Source: an uncultured Pelagibacteraceae bacterium
Lineage (GTDB): Bacteria; Pseudomonadota; Alphaproteobacteria; Pelagibacterales; Pelagibacteraceae
Assembly (NCBI GenBank): GCA_902592325.1
Contig: CACJEC010000008.1
Coordinates: 1 to 32,834 of the forward strand
Direction of reading: 5' to 3'
Length of the DNA stretch: 32,834 nucleotides
Shown: piece after piece, positions 1 through 7,378 of the stretch
Numbering within the stretch: the first letter of the stretch is position 1
How the letters are laid out: each line of letters starts with the position of its first letter
Translations under genes and position numbers: made by a program
The notes under the pieces: model-generated
What the model was told of the DNA's origin: nothing
Seen by the model: the letters and a program-made list of their open reading frames with translations, nothing else
Database searches by the model: none

Positions 1-69
1 AAGAAAAAAATATTTTTAAAGAGAAACAATAAGTTAACAAATTTGTTATAATTAATAAGTTTATAGTCA

Positions 70-543
70 TTAACCCTCAGATCTTAATTTTAAAAATTTT
101 TTAATATAAAAAATTAGATTTATAATAATCCCAAGATTTTGTTTTAATTTCATTTTATTATTCTTAACTTCAAGAATATTTTGTTTTTGTAAATCTTTAA
201 TCCGAATTTCTAAAACTTTTTGTTTCTGTAATTTTTTTATAATATTCTTTTTTGTATTTTTTTTGCTTAATATTTTAAAAATTATATATGTGGGACTTTT
301 TATATATTTTAGAGATATGCTTAAAAAAAGGGATATAAAGAATAGTATATAGATTGTAAAAAATGAGAAAAAATTGATCAATATATAGTCTAATTTAAAA
401 TAAATGATTAATATAAAAGTTAAAGTGCTATAGAGAATAAACCCCGCAAAATATCTAGAAAAAATTTTTATTTTTAGTTTTTGACTCACGAAATAATAAA
501 GCATATTTAATGCTAAAGAGAATAATATGATTAACCAAAACAT
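70..543 (-). CDS. Small membrane protein with a lysine-rich cytoplasmic tail, function unknown
   Basis: I do not recognise a named family. The 157-residue product starts with about three hydrophobic segments (roughly residues 3-20, 32-50 and 52-78). A basic tail of about 75 residues follows and ends in Arg-Ser-Glu-Gly. The tail holds a short internal repeat, LQKQKVLEIRI (105-115) and LQKQNILEVKN (118-128). Its helix-helix-strand-turn-strand appearance resembles a small winged-helix domain, but this is only a reading by eye. The gene diverges from the sugar operon with a 28-bp gap, so any promoters must overlap. Continuous coding, a membrane N-terminus and the position beside surface-sugar genes support a real gene. 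Very high A+T content makes chance open frames more likely, so confidence is moderate. Confidence 0.65.
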   Translation of the reverse strand: MFWLIILFSLALNMLYYFVSQKLKIKIFSRYFAGFILYSTLTFILIIYFKLDYILINFFSFFTIYILFFISLFLSISLKYIKSPTYIIFKILSKKNTKKNIIKKLQKQKVLEIRIKDLQKQNILEVKNNKMKLKQNLGIIINLIFYIKKFLKLRSEG

Positions 544-571
544 ATTTTGAATATACTAAATTTATTAAATC

Positions 572-2098
572 ATGCCATTGAGAAATAAAATTTTAAATAT
601 TAAGTCGCTCAAAAAACTAAAAGAAAGATATAAAAGAAAAAAAATTGTTCTATGTCATGGAGTTTTTGATTTACTTCATGTTGGACATATAAATTATTTT
701 CAATCTGCAAAAAAATTAGGTGATATTTTAATTGTCTCTATTACTGAAGATAAGTTTGTAAATAAAGGCCCAGGACGACCAGCTTTTACAATTGATAATA
801 GAGTAAAATTTTTAAAGGAGATAAATATTATAGATTATGTTTGTATAAGTAATGATTTTACTTCTGAGAAAATTATTAAAAATTTAAAACCAAATATCTA
901 CTGCAAAGGGAGTGATTACAATGTAAAAAATTTAAACAGTGATATAAATTTAAAAAAAGAACTACATGCCCTTAAATTGGTCAGAGGAAAATTTCAAATA
1001 ATAAATGAGCCAAGTTTTAGTTCAAGTAAGTATATTAATGAAAATGAATTACAAAATATAAGTTACGAATGTAAAAAATTTATTAATAATTTACGTAAAG
1101 AATTTCAATTGAATGAAATTAATAAGTATATTGATAATTTTAAGAATAAAAAAGTATTAGTCCTAGGTGAAACTATTATTGATGAGTATATAACAACAGA
1201 AGCAATAGGAAAATCTGGTAAAGAGCCCATGATGGTAGTTCAACAAAAAAAAAAGATAAAATTTCTTGGAGGAGTTGGTTATATAGCTAATCTTTGCTCA
1301 AGTTTTGTAAAAGAAGTGAAAATGATCAGTTTTTTAGGGGATAAAAATTCTGAAAAAAAATATGTACTTAAAAAATTAAATAAAAAAATTAAACACCATC
1401 TTTTAATTAAAAAAAACTCTCCAACTATAATTAAAACTAGATATCTAGATGACTATAGAAAAACCAAAATGTTAGGTGTTTATGAATTAAATGATGATCT
1501 AATAAACGAACAAGAGGAAAAACGATTATATAAACTACTTAAATCAAACTTAAATAAATATGATATTGTAATAGTTGCTGATTATGGACATGGTATAATC
1601 ACTGAGAAGATAAGAGGCTTGCTAATTAATTGTGGTAAAAAATTATTTCTTAATACTCAAATTAATTCTTTTAATAGAGGTTATCATTCTGTTTTTAAAT
1701 ACAAAAAAATGAACTCATATATCATTAATGAGAGTGAATTAAGATATGAGTTAAAAGATAGAAGTTCATCTTTAACAGATTTAACAAAAAAATTATTTCA
1801 AAAAATATCCTTAAATAATATCATTGTAACTAGAGGTAGATGGGGAGCAAAATTATTTAATAGTAAAACTAAAAATGTTATTTCTTGTCCTGCTTTTAAT
1901 GAAAATACAATAGACACTGTAGGAGCTGGAGATACGTTTTTTGCTTTATCTTCATTAACGTTGGGCTCTAATATAAATAAAAAGATTGGCTTATTAATCA
2001 GCTCGCTAGCTGCAAGTTATTCAATTAATCAATTGGGTAATATTTCTGCTTTTAATTTAAGCATATTAAAAAAACACTTAAACCATATTTTTAAATAA
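572..2098 (+). CDS. Bifunctional sugar nucleotidyltransferase / PfkB-type kinase (HldE/RfaE-like, domains in reverse order)
   Basis: The 508-residue protein probably phosphorylates a sugar phosphate and transfers a nucleotide to it, giving an NDP-sugar precursor. Residues about 20-150 are a cytidylyltransferase-fold domain with the nucleotide-binding motif HGVFDLLHVGH (29-39). Residues about 190-505 are a ribokinase/PfkB domain with GGVGYIAN (233-240) and the anion-hole/catalytic motif DTVGAGDT (448-455, base Asp454). In E. coli HldE the kinase comes first and the transferase second; here the order is swapped. The family normally makes ADP-heptose from heptose 7-phosphate, but the substrate here is unknown. 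The start is the first ATG, 28 bp from the divergent gene. The next gene follows within 15 bp, so this is probably the first gene of the sugar operon. Confidence 0.85.
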   Translation: MPLRNKILNIKSLKKLKERYKRKKIVLCHGVFDLLHVGHINYFQSAKKLGDILIVSITEDKFVNKGPGRPAFTIDNRVKFLKEINIIDYVCISNDFTSEKIIKNLKPNIYCKGSDYNVKNLNSDINLKKELHALKLVRGKFQIINEPSFSSSKYINENELQNISYECKKFINNLRKEFQLNEINKYIDNFKNKKVLVLGETIIDEYITTEAIGKSGKEPMMVVQQKKKIKFLGGVGYIANLCSSFVKEVKMISFLGDKNSEKKYVLKKLNKKIKHHLLIKKNSPTIIKTRYLDDYRKTKMLGVYELNDDLINEQEEKRLYKLLKSNLNKYDIVIVADYGHGIITEKIRGLLINCGKKLFLNTQINSFNRGYHSVFKYKKMNSYIINESELRYELKDRSSSLTDLTKKLFQKISLNNIIVTRGRWGAKLFNSKTKNVISCPAFNENTIDTVGAGDTFFALSSLTLGSNINKKIGLLISSLAASYSINQLGNISAFNLSILKKHLNHIFK

Positions 2099-2112
2099 CA
2101 CTATTGAGTAAA

Positions 2113-3060
2113 ATGAATTTTCTAATAACTGGAGGATGTGGATATATAGGATCAAGAGTTACTCAGCATTTGTTAAAATTAAATCATAAAGTTTTAATTT
2201 ATGATAGTTTTTGGTTTGGAAATTCTTTAAAAAAACATAAAAATTTAAAAATAGTTAAAGGCGATGTAAGAAACTTTGATAAATTAAATATAAAGAATAT
2301 AGATATAATTATCCATTTAGCCAATGTTGCTAATGATCCATCAGTCGAACTAAATCCAAATTTATCATGGGAAATAAATGTACTAGCCGCTAAAGTGATA
2401 GCTGATCATGCAATTAAAAATAAAGTTAAAAAACTTATATTTTTTAGTTCTGGAAGTGTTTATGGATTAAAAAAAGAACGTAAAGTAACAGAAGATTTAA
2501 AATTGAATCCAATTTCCGTTTACAACAAAACAAAAATGATAGCAGAGAGAGTTTTTTTAAGTTTTAAAGATAAAATGGATGTAATATGTCTTAGACCAGC
2601 TACAGTATGTGGAGTGTCAAAAAGATTAAGACTAGATGTAACAGTAAATAAATTAACTTTTGATGGATTTTTTAAAAAAAAAATTTTTGTTGATGGTGGG
2701 AAACAAATAAGGCCGAATATTCATATTGAGGATATAGTCAGAATTATAGACCATTTTGTCTTAAGTAAAAAAAAATTTAAGCACAATATTTATAATATCG
2801 GATTTGAAAATTTAAGTATTTTACAAATTGCAAAGATGATTCAAAAAAAATTAGGAGCAAAAATTGTTATCAATAAAAGTAAAGATATTAGATCTTATAG
2901 ACAAGATTCTACTAGATTGTTAAGAACAGGTTTTATACCAAAATATAGTGTAGATCATGCCATTAGAGAATTAATAAAGTATTTTAAAAATAATAAAAAA
3001 AAAAATTTTGGGATTAACAATTTTAATTTAAAGAAAATGAAAAAATTAAATATTAAGTAA
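2113..3060 (+). CDS. NAD-dependent epimerase/dehydratase (extended SDR)
   Basis: This is an extended short-chain dehydrogenase/reductase acting on a nucleotide-sugar, probably in the cytoplasm. From the ATG at 2113 the protein begins MNFLITGGCGYIGS, with the Rossmann GxxGxxG motif at the extreme N-terminus. A TTG nine bases upstream (2104) would add Met-Ser-Lys. I prefer the ATG because these enzymes usually start just before the first beta strand, and neither start has a clear ribosome site. The catalytic elements are SSGSVYG near residue 115 and YNKTK near residue 138 (Tyr and Lys of the YxxxK pair). The length is normal for UDP-glucose 4-epimerase-like enzymes. The substrate and the reaction (epimerisation, dehydration or keto reduction) cannot be read from sequence. 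It sits in the sugar operon, with the next gene 9 bp away. Confidence 0.88.
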   Translation: MNFLITGGCGYIGSRVTQHLLKLNHKVLIYDSFWFGNSLKKHKNLKIVKGDVRNFDKLNIKNIDIIIHLANVANDPSVELNPNLSWEINVLAAKVIADHAIKNKVKKLIFFSSGSVYGLKKERKVTEDLKLNPISVYNKTKMIAERVFLSFKDKMDVICLRPATVCGVSKRLRLDVTVNKLTFDGFFKKKIFVDGGKQIRPNIHIEDIVRIIDHFVLSKKKFKHNIYNIGFENLSILQIAKMIQKKLGAKIVINKSKDIRSYRQDSTRLLRTGFIPKYSVDHAIRELIKYFKNNKKKNFGINNFNLKKMKKLNIK

Positions 3061-3069
3061 TTAATTGTC

Positions 3070-4038
3070 ATGAAAAAAAATATTTCTAAAAAAATCTATG
3101 AAATTCAAAAAAAAATAAGAATAGTAGAGGAAAAAATTGCATCAAATTATAATCAAAATAGAATGCGATGTCCCACTCATCTCTCCATAGGTCAAGAGTC
3201 TGTAGCGGCTACGAGTGGTTTAGCTTTGAGTCATAATGATATTTCAATAAGCTATCATCGTTCTCATGCTCATTTTTTAGCAAAAGGAGGATCATCAAAA
3301 AAGCTTTTTGCTGAATTACATGGTTTCGATGAAGGTTGTAGTAAAGGAGTAGGTGGTTCCATGCATTTAATAGATTTAAAAAATAATTTTTATGGAAGTA
3401 CAGCAATTGTTTCAAACTCTATACCAGTGGGTGTTGGATTAGCTTACTCACTTAAATTAGCCAAAAAAAAAAATTTAGTATGTATATATATTGGTGACGC
3501 AGCAGTTGAGGAAGGTGTTTTTTTTGAGTCAATAAATTTTAGCGTTTTAAAAAAACTACCAGTAGTTTTTATTTGTGAGAATAATTTCTACTCTGTTTAC
3601 ACCCACATAAAAGAAAGACAGCCAAAAAAAAGAAAAATCTTTAAATTAGCCTCTGCTATTGGTGCAACTTCGCATTCATTTAAACAAGACAATCCTTTTA
3701 AATTATTTCAAAAATTTGATGAACTTTTTAAAAAGATTAGAAAAAATCCAATGACACATTTTGTTGAAATTGAAACCTTTAGATACTTAGAACACTGCGG
3801 TCCTAATGACGATACATCACTTGGATATAGAAAATTACAGGAAGTAAAAAAGTGGAAAAAAAAAGATCCTTTAGCTTTTTCAAGGAGCTATCTTACTAGA
3901 AATAAAATTTTGAATAAAAATCAAATAGAAATATTAGATAAAAAAATCAATATCAATGTTGATAAGGACTTTAATTTTTTAAGTAAGTTAAAAAAACCAA
4001 AATTCAAAGATATAAGGAAACTTGTATATAAAGCATAA
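3070..4038 (+). CDS. Thiamine-diphosphate-dependent dehydrogenase E1 component, alpha subunit
   Basis: The 322-residue protein resembles E1 alpha of pyruvate or acetoin dehydrogenase. Visible features are the substrate/cofactor-side block SYHRSHAH (61-68) and the ThDP/Mg-binding motif, GDAAVEEG from residue 142 ending at the Asn pair 171-172. The usual GDGA is GDAA here. It overlaps the beta-subunit start by one base (TAATG), typical of translational coupling of an alpha/beta pair. There is no lipoyl E2 or E3 gene in the window, and the neighbours are nucleotide-sugar enzymes. This argues against a classical 2-oxoacid dehydrogenase complex. Known precedent: the AviB1/AviB2 pair of avilamycin biosynthesis is E1-like and is linked to attaching a two-carbon branch to a sugar. 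A similar role here is inference. The coding region contains an 11-A run at 3463-3473. Confidence 0.85.
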   Translation: MKKNISKKIYEIQKKIRIVEEKIASNYNQNRMRCPTHLSIGQESVAATSGLALSHNDISISYHRSHAHFLAKGGSSKKLFAELHGFDEGCSKGVGGSMHLIDLKNNFYGSTAIVSNSIPVGVGLAYSLKLAKKKNLVCIYIGDAAVEEGVFFESINFSVLKKLPVVFICENNFYSVYTHIKERQPKKRKIFKLASAIGATSHSFKQDNPFKLFQKFDELFKKIRKNPMTHFVEIETFRYLEHCGPNDDTSLGYRKLQEVKKWKKKDPLAFSRSYLTRNKILNKNQIEILDKKININVDKDFNFLSKLKKPKFKDIRKLVYKA

Positions 4039-5084
4039 TGAAAACGTCTTACTCTCAAGCAATAAATAAAGCTTTAATAGAAGAAATGAAAAGAAATAAA
4101 AAGCTTGTTTGTTTCGGTTTAGGGATCAATGATAGTTTGAATTTTTTTGGAACAACTAAAGGATTAGAAAAAAAATTTGGACATGATAGGGTTTTTGAGA
4201 CCCCAACATCTGAAAATGCAATGACAGGCATAGGCGTCGGTATGTCTTTAAATAGCAATCCTTGTGTAATGATGCATCAAAGATTAGATTTTTTTTTGTT
4301 AGCTATGGATCAACTTGTTAATAGCGCTGCAAAATGGCATTTTATGTTTGGTGGAAAAAAAAGTGTCCCAATAACAATAAGATTAGTAGTTGGGAAGGGC
4401 TGGGGTCAAGGACCAACACATTCTCAAAGTTTGCAAAGTTGGTTTTCTCACATACCGGGTTTAAAAGTTGTAATGCCAACATTCCCTAAAGATGCTTATA
4501 ACCTTCTTAAAAAAGCGATAAGAGACCCAAATCCTGTAATTTTTATTGAGCATAGATGGTTGCATAATGTTGAGCAAGAAACCAAAAAGATTAAATATAA
4601 AAGTACAAAATATTTACCAGAATTAATATCAAAAGGTGCAGATTTTACTGCTGTTTCTTACTCACTTTCTACCATCGAAATGCTTTCTTTAAAGAAAATG
4701 TTGAATAAAAATAAAGTAAGTTTTGATTTAATTGATTTAAAATCGATTAAACCTCTTAATATTTCCATAATTAAAAATTCTTTAAAAAAAACCAAAAAGC
4801 TTTTAATACTTGACTCAATCTCTCACCCAATATGTTCAGTAGGTTCAGAAATTCTTTCTCAATTGTATAGAGAAAAAAATATTAAATTAATAAAACCACC
4901 TATATTATTAACTTTACCTGATGTACCAACTCCTACAAGTACATATTATACAAAAGATTTTTATATTAAAAAAGCAGACATAATAAATAATGTTAGCAAG
5001 CTTGTTGGTAAAAAAATTAAATTTGTTTCTAATGATAGTAATCTTCACGATGTGCCAGACTCAAATTTTAAAGGGCCTTTTTAA
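4038..5084 (+). CDS. Thiamine-diphosphate-dependent dehydrogenase E1 component, beta subunit (transketolase-like)
   Basis: This 348-residue partner of the preceding alpha subunit has the transketolase pyrimidine-binding and C-terminal domains. The block TPTSENAMTGIGVGMS carries the conserved Glu that activates the thiamine ring. FSHIPGLKVVMP and a following RDPNPVIFIEHRWL match the E1 beta signature. It is somewhat longer than typical E1 beta (about 325 residues), with a C-terminal tail ending DVPDSNFKGPF. The tail may mark a sugar-cluster subfamily. Start codon overlap with the alpha gene implies a fixed ratio of the two subunits. With sugar SDR and aminotransferase genes around it and no E2, a carboligase role on a keto-sugar is more likely than acyl-CoA formation, but the substrate is unproven. 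Confidence 0.85.
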   Translation: MKTSYSQAINKALIEEMKRNKKLVCFGLGINDSLNFFGTTKGLEKKFGHDRVFETPTSENAMTGIGVGMSLNSNPCVMMHQRLDFFLLAMDQLVNSAAKWHFMFGGKKSVPITIRLVVGKGWGQGPTHSQSLQSWFSHIPGLKVVMPTFPKDAYNLLKKAIRDPNPVIFIEHRWLHNVEQETKKIKYKSTKYLPELISKGADFTAVSYSLSTIEMLSLKKMLNKNKVSFDLIDLKSIKPLNISIIKNSLKKTKKLLILDSISHPICSVGSEILSQLYREKNIKLIKPPILLTLPDVPTPTSTYYTKDFYIKKADIINNVSKLVGKKIKFVSNDSNLHDVPDSNFKGPF

Positions 5085-5088
5085 ATAA

Positions 5089-6093
5089 ATGAAAAAAAGA
5101 ATACTAATTTTGGGTAGCTCTAGTTTTTCTGGTGCATCAACTGTTAATCATTTATTAAATAAAAAAAAGTATAAAATTTTTGGTACCTATAGAAAAAAAA
5201 AAATAGATAGTTACTTACCTTATAAATTTAATAAAAAAAAAAATAGTTTTAAAGAATACAAAGTAGATTTTTTAAAAAATCCGTACAATTTAATTAATAT
5301 CGTTAAAAAGCTAAAGCCTGAAGTGATCTTAGATTTTGCATCCATTTGTATGGTGAATGAAAGCTGGAAAAATTCAGAAATTTACTTCCAAATAAATGTT
5401 TCTTCTAAAATCAAAATGATTCAATATTTAAGTAACTCTAAATTTTTAAAAAAATATATTTATATTTCTACGCCAGAAATTTTTGGGTCATCAAAAAAAT
5501 ATATATCAGAAGATAATAATTTATTTTCACCGCAGACTCCATATGCTTTATCAAAATTAAGTTTTGAATATTTTTTAAAAAATTATCAAAGCAATTTTAA
5601 TTTTCCTCTTATAATCTCAAGATTTTCGAACTTTTATGGTCCAGGTCAGCCACCTTATAGATTAATTCCAAAATTAATAAGTTGTATAGACAAGAAAAAA
5701 AAATTTACTTTACAAGGCAATGGTTATTCTAAAAGAAATTTTATATTTTCGTTTGATTTTTGCAGTGGAATAGACAAAATAATATCTAGGGGAAAATTAG
5801 GAAAAACGTACCATTTTTCAGGAAAAAAATTCTATAGCGTAAATGATGTTATTAAAAATGTATGCGACCTAAAGTCCTACGATAAAAAAAAATTGGTGAA
5901 AAAAATTAAAGGTAGAGTAGGTCAAGACTTTATTTATAAACTTGGATCACAGATTACTATGAAAGAATTGAGATGGAAGCCAATTTACTCTTTAAAAAAA
6001 GGTATACAGGAGATAATACTTTATCATAAAAAATATTTAAAATATTTGTCGGACAAAGACTTAACCTACAGAGATGAGCAACTAAAAAAATAA
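5089..6093 (+). CDS. NAD-dependent nucleotide-sugar epimerase/dehydratase (extended SDR, GDP-mannose/dTDP-glucose 4,6-dehydratase-like)
   Basis: This is a second extended SDR of the sugar operon, 334 residues long. The nucleotide-binding loop reads GSSSFSG (9-15), so the middle Gly of GxxGxxG is Ser. The loop ISTPEIFGS (126-134) and YALSK (152-156, catalytic Tyr and Lys) are present. The TPEIFG loop resembles sugar 4,6-dehydratases, in which a Thr-Asp/Glu-Glu triad drives water elimination, so a dehydratase is the best guess; an epimerase is possible. The 5' third holds two 11-A runs (5193-5203 and 5233-5243) that remain in frame here. The stop overlaps the aminotransferase start (TAATG at 6093), which fits a dehydratase supplying a keto-sugar to the aminotransferase. 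Confidence 0.82.
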   Translation: MKKRILILGSSSFSGASTVNHLLNKKKYKIFGTYRKKKIDSYLPYKFNKKKNSFKEYKVDFLKNPYNLINIVKKLKPEVILDFASICMVNESWKNSEIYFQINVSSKIKMIQYLSNSKFLKKYIYISTPEIFGSSKKYISEDNNLFSPQTPYALSKLSFEYFLKNYQSNFNFPLIISRFSNFYGPGQPPYRLIPKLISCIDKKKKFTLQGNGYSKRNFIFSFDFCSGIDKIISRGKLGKTYHFSGKKFYSVNDVIKNVCDLKSYDKKKLVKKIKGRVGQDFIYKLGSQITMKELRWKPIYSLKKGIQEIILYHKKYLKYLSDKDLTYRDEQLKK

Positions 6094-7238
6094 TGAAAAA
6101 TTTTTTACCTTTAGAATATAAAAAAAATGAAAAGCTAAATATAAATCATAGTTATTTAGTTGAGCAATTTGCTGATTATTCAAAAGTTTTCAAGGAAATA
6201 GAAAAAGTAGTTAAAAAAGGAGACTACACTCTAGGCAAAGCGGTTGATATTTGTGAAAAAAACTTTGCCAAAAGAACAGGTGCAAAATTTGCTATTAGTG
6301 TCGGAAATGGAACAGATGCTTTATTGTTAAGTTTAAAAGCTCTTGGTATTGGTCCAGGAGATGAAGTTATAACAGTTCCCTACACATTTGTAGCTACTGT
6401 TGGTTCAATCGTAACTGCTGGTGCAAAACCAGTCTTTGTCGATGTAAAAGAAGATTATAATATGGACGAGACCAAAATTGTAAAAGCAATTACAAAAAAA
6501 ACTAAAGCCATAATACCAGTTCATTGGGCAGGAAGACCATGTGAAATGGATAAAATAAAATCTATTGCAAAAAAATTTAATTTAAAAATTATTCAAGATA
6601 GCGCCCATATAATTGGTGCAAGATTTAAAAAAAGTCATTTAGTTAACTATGGTGATACGTGCACTTACAGTATGCATCCTCTTAAAAATCTTAATGTTTG
6701 GGGTGATGGTGGTTTTATTGTTACAAACAATAAAGTTTTAGCTAATAAATTATACTTGATCAGAAATCATGGCCTAAAGAATAGAGATAACGTAGAGATC
6801 TTTGGTTATAATTCTAGACTTGATACTATTCAAGCCGTTGTAGCAAATTATAAAATGAAAAATAAATTAGATAACATTACAAGAAAAAGAATTCAAAACT
6901 CAATTATGTTGGATAAGTTGTTATCAAAAAACAAAAATATTACCTTAGTAAAAAGATTTAAACATATCAAAGAAGTTTTTCATCTATATCATATTAATGT
7001 TAAAAAAAGAGATAAATTAAAAAATTACTTAATAAAAAATAATATTGATGCGAAAGTTCATTATCCAATTCCAATACATTTACAAAAAGCAGCAAAATTT
7101 TTAAATTACAAAAAAGGAGACTTTCCAGTTGCTGAAGAACTAGCCAGTACTTCTTTGTCTCTTCCTGTACATGAATTTATAAAGAAAGATCACATTAAAT
7201 ATGTAGTTAAAACAATTGAAAAATTTTATAAAATTTAA
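6093..7238 (+). CDS. DegT/DnrJ/EryC1/StrS-family PLP-dependent sugar aminotransferase
   Basis: The product would transfer an amino group, usually from glutamate, onto a keto-nucleotide-sugar. The 381-residue protein is typical of the family. It has GNGTDALLLSLKALGIGPGDEV from residue 71, the VPYTFVATV block at about 95-103, QDSAH (168-172, Asp that contacts the PLP ring nitrogen) and HPLKNL (195-200). Lys198 is the expected Schiff-base lysine, followed by GDGG. It is the last gene of the sugar operon and translationally coupled to the dehydratase/epimerase before it. Its presence indicates that the final sugar, or one branch of the pathway, carries an amino group. Family assignment is firm; the sugar substrate is unknown. 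Confidence 0.93.
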   Translation: MKNFLPLEYKKNEKLNINHSYLVEQFADYSKVFKEIEKVVKKGDYTLGKAVDICEKNFAKRTGAKFAISVGNGTDALLLSLKALGIGPGDEVITVPYTFVATVGSIVTAGAKPVFVDVKEDYNMDETKIVKAITKKTKAIIPVHWAGRPCEMDKIKSIAKKFNLKIIQDSAHIIGARFKKSHLVNYGDTCTYSMHPLKNLNVWGDGGFIVTNNKVLANKLYLIRNHGLKNRDNVEIFGYNSRLDTIQAVVANYKMKNKLDNITRKRIQNSIMLDKLLSKNKNITLVKRFKHIKEVFHLYHINVKKRDKLKNYLIKNNIDAKVHYPIPIHLQKAAKFLNYKKGDFPVAEELASTSLSLPVHEFIKKDHIKYVVKTIEKFYKI

Positions 7239-7305
7239 ACGATCTTATTTAAATTATTTTCTTTTACATCTATGAGTTGAAATTAAAATCATTATTATTT
7301 TTGTT

Positions 7306-7338
7306 TATCAACTGTTAAAAATTTATTGATAGTTGATA
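7306..7338. repeat. Inverted repeat upstream of thyX
   Basis: TATCAACT (7306-7313) and AGTTGATA (7331-7338) are perfect 8-bp inverted arms around a 17-bp spacer. They lie in the 140-bp gap between the aminotransferase and thyX, just upstream of a TATAAT box. An operator or a weak transcript end are both possible. The arms are A+T rich and no T-tract follows, so a classical terminator is unlikely. Chance is not excluded in this composition. Confidence 0.35.
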
Positions 7339-7358
7339 TTTAAATTTATTAATATAAT
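7326..7358 (+). promoter_or_regulatory. Candidate thyX promoter
   Basis: A perfect TATAAT hexamer lies at 7353-7358, about 20 bp before the thyX ATG. TTGATA hexamers occur at 7326-7331 and 7333-7338, but their spacings to the -10 box (21 and 14 bp) are not ideal. A start of transcription near 7365 would give a leader of about 14 nt with no Shine-Dalgarno site. Confidence 0.35.
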
Positions 7359-7378
7359 TTTAAATTTCTTAAATAATC

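Noticed and set aside
1..69. A gene end or terminator at the left edge
   Set aside because: It is A+T-rich sequence with no convincing coding frame or hairpin.
2104..2112. TTG start for the first SDR gene
   Set aside because: It is possible, but the ATG at 2113 puts the Rossmann motif at the usual distance from the N-terminus, and neither start has a ribosome site.
7239..7378. Possible tRNA or small RNA in the largest gap
   Set aside because: The sequence is very A+T rich with no cloverleaf or GC-rich helices; only the inverted repeat and -10 box stand out.
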